Assembly (NCBI GenBank): GCA_038237925.1
Contig: JBBRYF010000012.1
Coordinates: forward strand, 10,631-74,630
DNA from: AC-32 sp038237925
GTDB lineage: Bacteria; Actinomycetota; Thermoleophilia; Gaiellales; Gaiellaceae
DNA length: 64,000 nt
Direction: 5' to 3'
The position numbers and the translations under genes are program-made. Under the pieces are notes generated by a model. That model was not told where the DNA came from, did not search any database, and was given only the letters and a program-made list of their open reading frames with translations. How positions within the stretch are numbered: the first letter of the stretch is position 1; each line of letters begins with the position of its first letter. This document shows positions 14,904-22,758 of the stretch, one piece after another.

Positions 14904-15308
14904 CTACCGCTTACCTCCGAACAGGCTCAGCAAGGCCCCGATCGGGTCCACGGCCGCCCCGACCGCCGCGCCAGCGGGCCCGAGCATGCCGAGCAGCGAT
15001 CCGAACGGGTCGAGCGGATTGAAGCCGTGGCCGGTCGGCTGGTTCACCGGAGGTTGCGCCACGACGGCCCCGCCACCGGTGGGCGGATAGGCGACGCCGC
15101 TCGGCGGATATGGGCCGGTGTTCGGCGGGTACGCGACACCGCTCGGCGCCGCCGGCTGCGCCCCGTGAGCTGGACCACCGCCGCCGCAGCCGCAGCAGCA
15201 ACAGCAGCTGATCACGACCGGCGGATACGGCGGGTAGGGCGGGAACGGCGGGTAAGGCGGGTACGGCGCGTTGGACGCCGACGACGGCGAGTCCTCACGC
15301 ATCGACAT
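14904..15308 (-). CDS. Pro-Tyr repeat and poly-cysteine protein
   Basis: 134 residues. The ATG at 15308 follows AAAGGAGG at four bases, a strong site that settles the start. The N-terminal part holds YPPYPPFPPYPPYPP, then VISCCCCCGCGGGG (five consecutive Cys plus one more), then Gly/Pro/Tyr-rich repeats (GVAYPPNTGPYPPSGVAYPP). The C-terminus is a hydrophobic, Gly/Ala-rich stretch (GSLLGMLGPAGAAVGAAVDPIGALLSLFGG) that could insert in a membrane or self-associate. No signal peptide is present. The composition recalls proline-tyrosine coat and adhesive proteins and Cys-rich metal-binding or lipid-modified segments. The function is unknown. It is operonic with the coiled-coil gene. Confidence 0.7.
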   Translation of the reverse strand: MSMREDSPSSASNAPYPPYPPFPPYPPYPPVVISCCCCCGCGGGGPAHGAQPAAPSGVAYPPNTGPYPPSGVAYPPTGGGAVVAQPPVNQPTGHGFNPLDPFGSLLGMLGPAGAAVGAAVDPIGALLSLFGGKR

Positions 15309-15379
15309 TCGACCTCCTTTAGAAGCCGGAACTGACAGCCCGCCAAGTCTACGACGGCCTAGCCGCAACGGCTACCGCG

Positions 15380-16795
15380 TCAGCGGGTGCCAACCGACAT
15401 GCCGAGCAGCCGCGGCAGCGCGGCGCCGACACGGGCCGGAAGCCCCGCGCGGCGGCCCTCTTCCTCCGCCTCCTCGCACGCCATGATCGACGCGCGCACA
15501 AGTCCGCCTCCCAGTCGCTTCAATGGCTCGGGCGGCAGCTGCGGCACCGTTCGCGTCACGAGCAGCAGGCGCGTGAGCTCGTCGTCGACGCCCAGTGCGA
15601 GCCGCGCGAGGATCTGGCCGCCGAGCCAGCTCGGGCCGGCACCGTGCCCGGAGTAGCCGGCGCCGTAGTGGATTCGCGTGCCGGGGACGGTGCCGAAGAA
15701 CGGCAGGTGGTCGGAGGAGACGTCGATCGGGCCGCCCCACGCATGGGTGATCTTCGCTTCGGCGAGGTCGGGCAGCAGTCGGCGCAGTCCGCGCTCGGCG
15801 CGCGCCGCAGTCGGCTCGTCCTGGGTGAAGCGCTCGTCGATCTTGCCGCCGAAGCCGATCGGGCCCGAGCCGCTGCCCATCAGCACGCGGCCGTCCTTCG
15901 TGGCCCGGAAGTAGTGCAGGAACATGCGCCCGTCGATCACGGCCTCGCCCCCGGTCCAGCCGATCTGCTCGAGCAGCTCCGGGACGGGCTCGGTGAGAAC
16001 GACGTAGCTACCGAAGGCGGTCAGCCTGCGGCGCAGGGGCTTCCAGCCCGCCGCGGCCGCGTTCACGGCGACGACCACGTCCTTCGCGCGAACCGTGCCG
16101 CGCTCGGTCCTGACGACGCCGTCGGAAACGTCCTTCACGCGCGTGTGCTCGTGCAGTCGGACCGATCGTTGCGCCGCGCTCCTCATCCCGAGCACGAGGC
16201 GGGCCGGCTGCACGGTCGCGCAGTCGCGCACGAAGACACCCTTGCGGAAGACCGGAGAGCGGATCCGCTCGGCCAGCTCCTCCCGCAAGAGCGGCACCGC
16301 CTCGTCGGGCACGCCGAGCTCCCGCGCGGCGGCGACCTCACGGTCGACTGCGTCGTCCTGCGAGGCCGCGGCCGAGACGCGCAGCATGCCGCCTTCCCGC
16401 AGCCAGGCATCGACGCCTTCGCGCTCGCAGAAAGCGCGCACGCCCGGGACGATCGCCTCGCCGGCTCGGGCCAGGGCCAGCGCCTCGGCGGCGCCGTACT
16501 TCTCGCGCAGCGACGGCAGGTGGGTCCAGTAGCCGTGGACGAAGCCGCCGTTGCGACCGCTCGGGCCGCGGCCGCACTCGTCCGCCTCGATAACGACCAC
16601 GTCGAGCCCCGGCTCGCGCTCCTTCAGCGCGAGCGCCGTCCAGAGGCCGGTGTAGCCGCCGCCTACGATCGCGACGTCGGCGGTCGCGTCACCGTCGAGC
16701 GCCGGCGCGGGCTCCCCGCCCAGCCCGGCGGCGAGCGCCTCCTCGATCCACCACGGAGTGGCGGCGCCAGGCGCGACAGACGCGGACGGGGTCAG
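15380..16795 (-). CDS. FAD-dependent amine oxidoreductase (DAO family, PuuB-like)
   Basis: 471 residues if started at the CTG at 16795, which overlaps the TGA of the aminotransferase gene (CTGA). No ATG, GTG or TTG is in frame upstream of the FAD site, and a start at the first GTG (16600) would delete the dinucleotide-binding motif DVAIVGGGYTGLWTALAL. After this come GPSGRNGGFVHG, as in gamma-glutamylputrescine oxidase and related DadA/PuuB enzymes, and near the C-terminus GYSGHGAGPSWLGGQILA. The reaction is oxidative deamination of an amine with FAD and oxygen or a quinone. Last gene of the polyamine operon, so a polyamine or gamma-glutamylated amine substrate is inferred. Confidence 0.75.
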   Translation of the reverse strand: MTPSASVAPGAATPWWIEEALAAGLGGEPAPALDGDATADVAIVGGGYTGLWTALALKEREPGLDVVVIEADECGRGPSGRNGGFVHGYWTHLPSLREKYGAAEALALARAGEAIVPGVRAFCEREGVDAWLREGGMLRVSAAASQDDAVDREVAAARELGVPDEAVPLLREELAERIRSPVFRKGVFVRDCATVQPARLVLGMRSAAQRSVRLHEHTRVKDVSDGVVRTERGTVRAKDVVVAVNAAAAGWKPLRRRLTAFGSYVVLTEPVPELLEQIGWTGGEAVIDGRMFLHYFRATKDGRVLMGSGSGPIGFGGKIDERFTQDEPTAARAERGLRRLLPDLAEAKITHAWGGPIDVSSDHLPFFGTVPGTRIHYGAGYSGHGAGPSWLGGQILARLALGVDDELTRLLLVTRTVPQLPPEPLKRLGGGLVRASIMACEEAEEEGRRAGLPARVGAALPRLLGMSVGTR

Positions 16796-18240
16796 GCGTC
16801 CGTGCCCGTCTCTCCGCGCCAGAGGCCGTCGGTGCCGGCGCGACCCTGGCCGCTCGAGTCGACCCGCTTCGAGGCCTCGGCGAGCACCTCACCGAGAATC
16901 CCCACGATCTCGTCGAACTCGGCCGGCCCGGCGACGAGCGGCGGCGAGATCTGCACCACTGCGTCGCCGCGGTCGTCGGCGCGGCAGATCAGGCCCTTCT
17001 CGAAGAACTGCGGTGAGAGGAAGCCGCGCAGCAGCGTCTCCGACTCCGCGTCCGAGAACCCTTCCTTGGTCTCCTTGTCGCGCACGAGCTCGAGCGCCCA
17101 GAAGTAGCCCTGGCCGCGGAGGTCGCCGACGATCGGGAGCTCGAGCAGCTGGCCGAGCGCCGAACGGAAGGCGGCCTCGTTCTCGCGCACCCGCTCGACG
17201 ATCTTCTCGCGCTGCATGATCTCGAGGTTCTTGAGCGCGATCGCCGCCTGGACAGGGTGACCGCCGAAGGTGATCCCGTGCGCATACATCGCGGTGGCGT
17301 CGAGGAACGGCTCCATCACGCGGTCGGTCGTGACGACGGCGCCGATCGCCGCGTACGCCGACGACAGGCCCTTCGCGTTGGTCATCAGGTCCGGCTTGAT
17401 GTCGTAGGCCTCGGAGCCGAACCACGAACCGAGGCGCCCGTAGCCGGTGATCACCTCGTCCGCGCAGAGCAGAATCCCGTAGCGGTCGCAGATCTCGCGC
17501 ACGCCCTTCCAGTAGCCGGCCGGCGGCGTGATCGAGCCGCCCGCGTTCTGGACCGGTTCCATCATCACCATCGCGACCGTCTCAGGCCCCGCGGCGATGA
17601 TCGCCTCCTCGAGATCGTCGAGCAGGAACGCCGTGAACTGCTCCTCGGTCTCGTCGGCCGGCCGGTGGTAGCGGTTCGTGTTGCGCACGTGGATCACGTC
17701 GGGCACAAGCGGCTCGAACGGCGCGCGCAGGGCGGCGATGCCGTTGATCGAGAGCGCGCCCATCGTGGTGCCGTGGTAGGCCGTGCGGCGCGAGACGGCC
17801 TTCCAGCGCCGCTCGCCGCGGGCCGCGTGGTACTGGCGCGCGAGCTTCCAGGCCGACTCGACCGCCTCCGAGCCGCCCGAGCAGAAGAAGACGCGGTTCA
17901 GGTCGCCCGGCGCGAGCTTCGCGACCTCCGCGGCGAGCTCGATCGCGCGCGGGTGCGCGTAGGACCAGTTCGTATAGAAGGGCAGCTCGCGCATCTGCGC
18001 GGCCGCGGCCTCGCCGACCTCCTCGCCGTAGGAGTAGCCGATTTGCACCGCGAACAGGCCCGCGAGCGCGTCGAGGTAGCGCTTGCCGTTCGCATCCTCG
18101 AGGTAGCAGCCGTCGCCGCGCACGATGATCGGCACCTCCGTCTCCTGGTAGCCGCCCATGCGGGTGAAGTGCAGCCAGAGGTGGTCGCGGGCGGCCTGCT
18201 GGAGCTCCGCCGGCGAGAGACCGGTCGAGACGGTGGTCAT
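16792..18240 (-). CDS. class III aminotransferase, putrescine/omega-amine type (SpuC-like)
   Basis: 482 residues, fold-type I PLP enzyme. The PLP lysine is K290 in TNAKGLSSAY. LLCADEVITGYGR holds the aspartate (D261) that binds the pyridine nitrogen, and FFCSGGSEAVE the phosphate site. The segment MRELPFYTNWSYAHP and the overall pattern follow SpuC-type putrescine:pyruvate aminotransferases. The likely reaction turns putrescine into 4-aminobutanal, with pyruvate as acceptor. The ATG at 18240 overlaps the TGA of potC (ATGA). The position inside a polyamine ABC transporter operon and the dehydrogenase at 28027-29463 support the substrate call, but other diamines or beta-alanine are possible. 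Confidence 0.85.
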   Translation of the reverse strand: MTTVSTGLSPAELQQAARDHLWLHFTRMGGYQETEVPIIVRGDGCYLEDANGKRYLDALAGLFAVQIGYSYGEEVGEAAAAQMRELPFYTNWSYAHPRAIELAAEVAKLAPGDLNRVFFCSGGSEAVESAWKLARQYHAARGERRWKAVSRRTAYHGTTMGALSINGIAALRAPFEPLVPDVIHVRNTNRYHRPADETEEQFTAFLLDDLEEAIIAAGPETVAMVMMEPVQNAGGSITPPAGYWKGVREICDRYGILLCADEVITGYGRLGSWFGSEAYDIKPDLMTNAKGLSSAYAAIGAVVTTDRVMEPFLDATAMYAHGITFGGHPVQAAIALKNLEIMQREKIVERVRENEAAFRSALGQLLELPIVGDLRGQGYFWALELVRDKETKEGFSDAESETLLRGFLSPQFFEKGLICRADDRGDAVVQISPPLVAGPAEFDEIVGILGEVLAEASKRVDSSGQGRAGTDGLWRGETGTDA

Positions 18241-19073
18241 GTGGCTCCTTTCGAGCGGCGGTTCTGGAGGAGGACGTTGGCGAGCATCGCCGTGAGGGCG
18301 ACGAGGAAGATCGCCGTCCCGATCACGTTCACCTGCGGCGGCGCTCCGATCCGGGCGGCGCCCCAGACGAAGAGTGGGAACGTGATTTTCGATCCGGAGT
18401 TGAAATACGTCACCACGAAGTCGTCGATCGAGATCGCGAAGCAGAGCAAAAGCGCCGCCAGGATCGCGGGCGCGATCAGCGGCAGCGTCACTTTCGTGAA
18501 CGTCGTCCACTCGTTCGCGCCCAGGTCCATCGCGGCCTCCTCGAGGTGGCGGTCGAAGCCGACGAGGCGCGCCTTCACGGTCACGACCGCGAAGCTGATG
18601 CAGAACATGATGTGCGCGATCAGGATCGTCCAGAAGCCGAAGATCACGTTGAGGTTCAAAAACAGCGTCAGCAGCGACGCGCCGAGCACGATCTCCGGAG
18701 TCGAGAGCGGCAGGAAGATCAGGATGTTCGTCGTCGCGCGCCCGCGGAAGCCGTAACGGACGAGCGCGAGTGCGATCATCGTCCCGAGTGCGGTCGCGAT
18801 GAGGCTCGCGACGAAGGCGATCTCCAGCGAGAGGATGATTGCCCCCCGGATCCCGGGCACACCGTCCCAGTAGCGCCAGTTGTCCAAGGTGAAGCCCTGC
18901 CACGTGTAGTTGAACTTCCCGATGGGGTGGTTGAACGAGAACACCACGACGACCGCGATCGGCAGCAGCAGGTAGGCGAAGAAGAGCAGCGAGTAGACCG
19001 TCAGCACCTGGCGGCGCAGAAAGGCGAGCGCCCCGAACGCCGGTTTTCGGGGCTGGACGGAGGCGGAGCTCAT
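18237..19073 (-). CDS. potC: spermidine/putrescine ABC transporter permease (PotC-type), system 1
   Basis: 278 residues with six predicted membrane helices, starting VYSLLFFAYLLLPIAVVVVFSFN as PotC proteins do. The inner-membrane EAA loop is HLEEAAMDLGANEWTTFTKVTLPLIAP, which docks on the ATPase. PotC forms the channel with PotB. The ATG at 19073 overlaps the stop of potB by four bases. Confidence 0.9.
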   Translation of the reverse strand: MSSASVQPRKPAFGALAFLRRQVLTVYSLLFFAYLLLPIAVVVVFSFNHPIGKFNYTWQGFTLDNWRYWDGVPGIRGAIILSLEIAFVASLIATALGTMIALALVRYGFRGRATTNILIFLPLSTPEIVLGASLLTLFLNLNVIFGFWTILIAHIMFCISFAVVTVKARLVGFDRHLEEAAMDLGANEWTTFTKVTLPLIAPAILAALLLCFAISIDDFVVTYFNSGSKITFPLFVWGAARIGAPPQVNVIGTAIFLVALTAMLANVLLQNRRSKGAT

Positions 19074-19936
19074 ACCGCCGTTCCCGTCAGCTGCTCGGTC
19101 CCGACGATCCGGGCGTAGACGGCGACGGCGACCAGGATGCCCGCCATCAGGATGAAGGACATCGATGCGGCCGCCGGATAGTCGGTCAGCTCGAGGAACT
19201 TCGACTGGATGACGTTCCCGATCATGTGGTTGTCGGGCGCGCCGAGCAGCTGCGCGTTGATGAAGTCGCCCGCCGCCGGGATGAACGTCAACAGCGTGCC
19301 GGCGACCACGCCGGGAAGCGAGAGCGGCAGCGTCACGCGCAGGAACGCGTGCAGCTTGCTCGCGTAGAGGTCTTCCGCCGCCTCGAGCATCCGCCCGTCG
19401 ATCTGCTCGAGCGAGACGTAGAGCGGCAACGCCATGAAGGGCAGGAAGTTGTAGGTGATCCCGGTCACGACCGCGGTCGAGGTCGCCAGGAGCCGCCCCC
19501 CCGGCCCGAGCACATGCAGGGACTGCAGCGTGTTCACGACGAAGCCGTGGTCGGAGAGGATCGTCTGCCACGCGAGCGTCCGGATCAGGTACGTGACGAA
19601 GAAGGGCGCCACGATGAAGAGCAGCAACAGGTTCTTCCACCGCCCGCCCCGGAATGCAATCCAGTACGCGACCGGGTAGCTGATCAGGAGCGCGAGCACC
19701 GTCGCGATCCCCGCGTACTCGATCGAGCGGACGAATTGGGCCCGGTAGTCCCTGATCGCGGTCCAGTAGTTCCCCCACGCCCAGTTGAAGGCGTAGCCGA
19801 AGTCGATGTTCCCGGACTCGAGCGACTGGTAGCCGAGGAAGCCGAGTGGCACGACGAAGAAGACCGCGAGCCAGAGCACTCCCGGGGCGAGGAGCAGATA
19901 CGGCGTCAGCTGCCGGTTTCGGTGGAAGAACCCCAA
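19070..19936 (-). CDS. potB: spermidine/putrescine ABC transporter permease (PotB-type), system 1
   Basis: 288 residues, six predicted helices, start LTPYLLLAPGVLWLAVFFVVPL, and an EAA loop MLEAAEDLYASKLHAFLRVTLPLSLPG. Partner of PotC in the transporter channel. TTG at 19936 is the likely start, seven bases after the stop of potD. Confidence 0.88.
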   Translation of the reverse strand: MGFFHRNRQLTPYLLLAPGVLWLAVFFVVPLGFLGYQSLESGNIDFGYAFNWAWGNYWTAIRDYRAQFVRSIEYAGIATVLALLISYPVAYWIAFRGGRWKNLLLLFIVAPFFVTYLIRTLAWQTILSDHGFVVNTLQSLHVLGPGGRLLATSTAVVTGITYNFLPFMALPLYVSLEQIDGRMLEAAEDLYASKLHAFLRVTLPLSLPGVVAGTLLTFIPAAGDFINAQLLGAPDNHMIGNVIQSKFLELTDYPAAASMSFILMAGILVAVAVYARIVGTEQLTGTAV

Positions 19937-19943
19937 GTGCCCG

Positions 19944-21125
19944 TCAGCCCGAGATCAGGTTCTGCCACTGGGTCAGGTACTTCTGATTGTTGAGCGCCTT
20001 GCTGTCGAAGATCTTGACCTTGTCCAGCATCGCCTTCGTCGGGAAGATGAGCGTGTTCTTCGCGACCGCCGGGTCGTACTTCCTCGCAAACGTGCCCGAG
20101 CCCACCACCGGCGGGATGTAGTAGATGCCCGTGATGTTCCGCTTCGGGTCGCCCGCTTCCATGAGACCCTGGACGCTGGGGTCGTACACGTAATTCATGT
20201 AGACCGACGCGGTGTAGACGTTGCCGCCCTTCGGGATCAGCATGTTGTCTGTCCACAGCGCACCGCCCGCGTCCGGGATGTTCCAGTGGATGTGCTTGTT
20301 GCCGATCTGCGCGATGTCGCCGGACCACGACATGGCAGCGGCGAGGTCGCCCTTCGCGAGCGACGGTGCGTAGTCGTTGCCCGTGAACTGGCGGATCTGC
20401 TTGTCGTCGACGGCCTTCTTGATCCGCTTGAAGGCAGCGTTGAACGCCTTGTTGGTCACCTTGGTTGGGTCGTCGCCGTTCGCGAGCATCACGATGGTGA
20501 GCGCGTCGCCCATCGAGTTCAGGCACGTGACCTTGCCCTTCAGCTTGGGCTTGGTGAGCAGGTCGTCGACCGAAAGCACCGGATCGGACAGCGTGTCGTT
20601 GTAGGCGATGCCTGTCATGCCGGACTGCCACGGCAGGCTGTAGTCGCGGTTCGGGTCGAAGTTCGGATGCTTCTGGACGTCGACCAGGTTCTTCATGTTC
20701 GGGATGGCCGACTTGTCGAGCTTCTCGGCCCAGCCCTTCCTGATCATCAGCGACAGGTAGCGGTCGTTGTCGGTGAGGACGACGATGTCGCGGTTGACCG
20801 ACTGGCCGCGCGAGAGCGGGCCCTGGATCTTCCCGAAGAACGAGGCGTTGTCGTTGATGTCCTCGACGTAGTCGACGTGGACGCCGGTCTTCTTCTGGAA
20901 AGCGATCAGCGACGGATGGCTGTGGGTCTTGTTGTTCGTGTCGATATAGAGCGTCCAGTTGGAGAAGTGCAGGGTCTTCGCGAGCGTGTGCTGGACGCTC
21001 GTGGTGCCACCGCCGGCCTTCGTGCCGCTGCTGCCGCAGGCGGCGAGAATCCCAGGAAACGTGATCGCGGCGCCTCCGAGCGCTGCTCGTTCGAGCAGCT
21101 GCCGCCTGCTGAGCTGATCGGTCAT
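19944..21125 (-). CDS. potD: polyamine-binding lipoprotein (PotD-type), system 1
   Basis: 393 residues, substrate-binding protein of the transporter. The N-terminus has a twin-arginine motif (SRRQLLERAALGG) and a lipobox ending GILAACGSS, so it is probably exported folded by Tat and lipid-anchored at the cysteine near residue 30. LHFSNWTLYID and GYLSEF-type segments typical of PotD/PotF follow (for example IVVLTDNDRYLSLMIRKGWAEKLD). It would bind putrescine or spermidine outside the membrane. The 5' end overlaps the stop of potA (ATGA). Confidence 0.88.
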   Translation of the reverse strand: MTDQLSRRQLLERAALGGAAITFPGILAACGSSGTKAGGGTTSVQHTLAKTLHFSNWTLYIDTNNKTHSHPSLIAFQKKTGVHVDYVEDINDNASFFGKIQGPLSRGQSVNRDIVVLTDNDRYLSLMIRKGWAEKLDKSAIPNMKNLVDVQKHPNFDPNRDYSLPWQSGMTGIAYNDTLSDPVLSVDDLLTKPKLKGKVTCLNSMGDALTIVMLANGDDPTKVTNKAFNAAFKRIKKAVDDKQIRQFTGNDYAPSLAKGDLAAAMSWSGDIAQIGNKHIHWNIPDAGGALWTDNMLIPKGGNVYTASVYMNYVYDPSVQGLMEAGDPKRNITGIYYIPPVVGSGTFARKYDPAVAKNTLIFPTKAMLDKVKIFDSKALNNQKYLTQWQNLISG

Positions 21126-22219
21126 TCGGCTCCCTCCATCGAATCGACGACGAACGTGGAGTCAGGGCTCCACGAGATTTCGCTCGGCGCCTGGTCCGGC
21201 GCGCCGGGCTCGCTGTTCTGGACATAGACACTGACGTTCCCTGCCCGCGTCTCGAGCACGTACTGGGTCGCGACGCCGACGTAGGCCGTCTCGAGCAGGC
21301 GGCCGGTGAGCTTGTTTTCCTCGCCGTGGCCGAGTCGGATCTTCTCGGGGCGCACGCCGACGGCGACCCGGCCGGTGCGGCCCTCGAGCGCCTGCGGCGG
21401 CACGCGAACCTCCGCCCCGGACTCGAGGCGCACTGTGTCGGGCCCGGCGACGGTGCCGGCCAGCAGGTTCGAGATACCGAGGAAGCTCGCGACGAAAGCC
21501 GTCCGCGGCCGCTCGTAGAGCTCGGACGGCGGGCCGAGCTGCTCGATCTGGCCGGCGTTCATGATCGCGATGCCGTCCGCCATCGTCATCGCCTCCTCCT
21601 GGTCGTGCGTGACGTGGATGAAGGTGATGCCGACGTCGTGCTGGATCGCCTTCAGCTCGAGCTGCATCTGCTTGCGGAGCTTGAGGTCGAGCGCACCGAG
21701 CGGCTCGTCCAGCAGCAATACGCGCGGCTTGTTGACGAGCGCCCGTGCGAGAGCGACGCGCTGCTGCTGGCCGCCCGAAAGCTGCTTCGGCTTCCGCTTG
21801 TCGAGGCCGGCGAGGCCGACCAGCTCGAGGATCGAGAGCACGCGCCCACGCATGTCGCTGCCCCGCACCCCCCGGCGCCGCAGCCCGAAGGCGACGTTCT
21901 CGAAGATGCTCAGGTGCGGGAAGAGCGCGTACGACTGGAAGACCGTGTTCACGTCGCGCTTGTACGGCGGCCTACCGCTGACCGGCTCGTCGCCGAGGTA
22001 GATCGTCCCGGAGGTCGGCTCCTCGAAGCCGCCGATCATGCGCAGCGTCGTCGTCTTGCCGCAGCCGGAGGGGCCGAGCAGCGCGAAGAAATCGCCCGGC
22101 TCGATCTCGAGCGAGAGGTTGTCGACGGCCACGACGTCGTCGAAGCGCTTGGTGACTCCGTCGAGCCGCACGTCGGCGGTCGTCGAGGGCGTGGCCTTCT
22201 GCATCTCCGTGACCGCCAC
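21122..22219 (-). CDS. potA: polyamine ABC transporter ATP-binding protein (PotA), system 1
   Basis: 365 residues. Walker A GPSGCGKT at 49-56, signature LSGGQQQRV from 147, and Walker B LLLDEP at 168-173, followed by the Pot/Mal-type regulatory C-terminal domain (RPEKIRLGHGEENKLTGRLLE). It drives import by ATP hydrolysis. The GTG at 22219 shares one base with the stop of the Lrp-type gene (TAGTG), so the two are translationally linked. Confidence 0.92.
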   Translation of the reverse strand: MAVTEMQKATPSTTADVRLDGVTKRFDDVVAVDNLSLEIEPGDFFALLGPSGCGKTTTLRMIGGFEEPTSGTIYLGDEPVSGRPPYKRDVNTVFQSYALFPHLSIFENVAFGLRRRGVRGSDMRGRVLSILELVGLAGLDKRKPKQLSGGQQQRVALARALVNKPRVLLLDEPLGALDLKLRKQMQLELKAIQHDVGITFIHVTHDQEEAMTMADGIAIMNAGQIEQLGPPSELYERPRTAFVASFLGISNLLAGTVAGPDTVRLESGAEVRVPPQALEGRTGRVAVGVRPEKIRLGHGEENKLTGRLLETAYVGVATQYVLETRAGNVSVYVQNSEPGAPDQAPSEISWSPDSTFVVDSMEGAE

Positions 22220-22743
22220 TAGCTCACCCCCACTCGGAGCCCGTTCTCGACGCGGGCGCCCCAGTCGTAGAGCTGCTTCCAGAGCTCGAGGTAGAGAAAG
22301 CTCTCGGTGGACACGACCCCGGCGAGCTCGCGAATCCGATTGGTCACGTCGAGCAGCTGCCGCCGGTCGGCGCAGACGAGCTCGACGAGGATGTCGAATT
22401 GCCCCGCCGTGATCACGACGTAGCCCGCCTCGTCCCACTGCGAGATCGCGTCGGCGACCGGTTCAGGAGCGCCGCCGGTGCGGATCCCGACCATCGCGAT
22501 CGCGTCGAACCCGAGCCCGAGCGGGTTGGTCACGCCCGTGACCTGGAGGATGTTGTCCTCGCACAGGCGCTGGTAGCGCGCGCGGATGGTCGCCTCGGAG
22601 ACGCCGACGTCGACAGCGATGCGGCGGAACGGCTCGCGGCCGTTCTTCTGCAGCGCCTCGATCAGCCGCTGGTCGATCCGGTCGAGATGCGGTGCCGCAC
22701 TGACTGCCCCCCGCCGCCGCTCGAGTCGCTCAGGTCTGCGCAA
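22219..22743 (-). CDS. Lrp/AsnC-family transcriptional regulator
   Basis: 174 residues. The N-terminal winged helix reads DRIDQRLIEALQKNGREPFRRIAVDVGVSEATIRARYQRL. The C-terminal RAM ligand domain follows (GLGFDAIAMVGIRTGG, then VVITAGQFDILVELVCAD). First gene of the pot operon, joined to potA by a one-base overlap, so it probably senses an amine or amino acid and controls its own operon. The start is a TTG at 22743 with AGGAAAG upstream. Only 15 bp separate it from the ABC ATPase gene before it, so read-through from that gene is possible. Confidence 0.88.
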   Translation of the reverse strand: MRRPERLERRRGAVSAAPHLDRIDQRLIEALQKNGREPFRRIAVDVGVSEATIRARYQRLCEDNILQVTGVTNPLGLGFDAIAMVGIRTGGAPEPVADAISQWDEAGYVVITAGQFDILVELVCADRRQLLDVTNRIRELAGVVSTESFLYLELWKQLYDWGARVENGLRVGVS

Positions 22744-22758
22744 TGCGAGGCTTTCCTA

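Noticed and set aside
15360..15374. TAGCCG-CAA-CGGCTA hairpin after the FAD oxidoreductase
   Set aside because: Only six pairs and no T tract; too weak to call a terminator.
16792..18903. 703-residue version of the aminotransferase
   Set aside because: The first 220 residues are an out-of-frame reading of potC; the ATG at 18240 starts the canonical protein.
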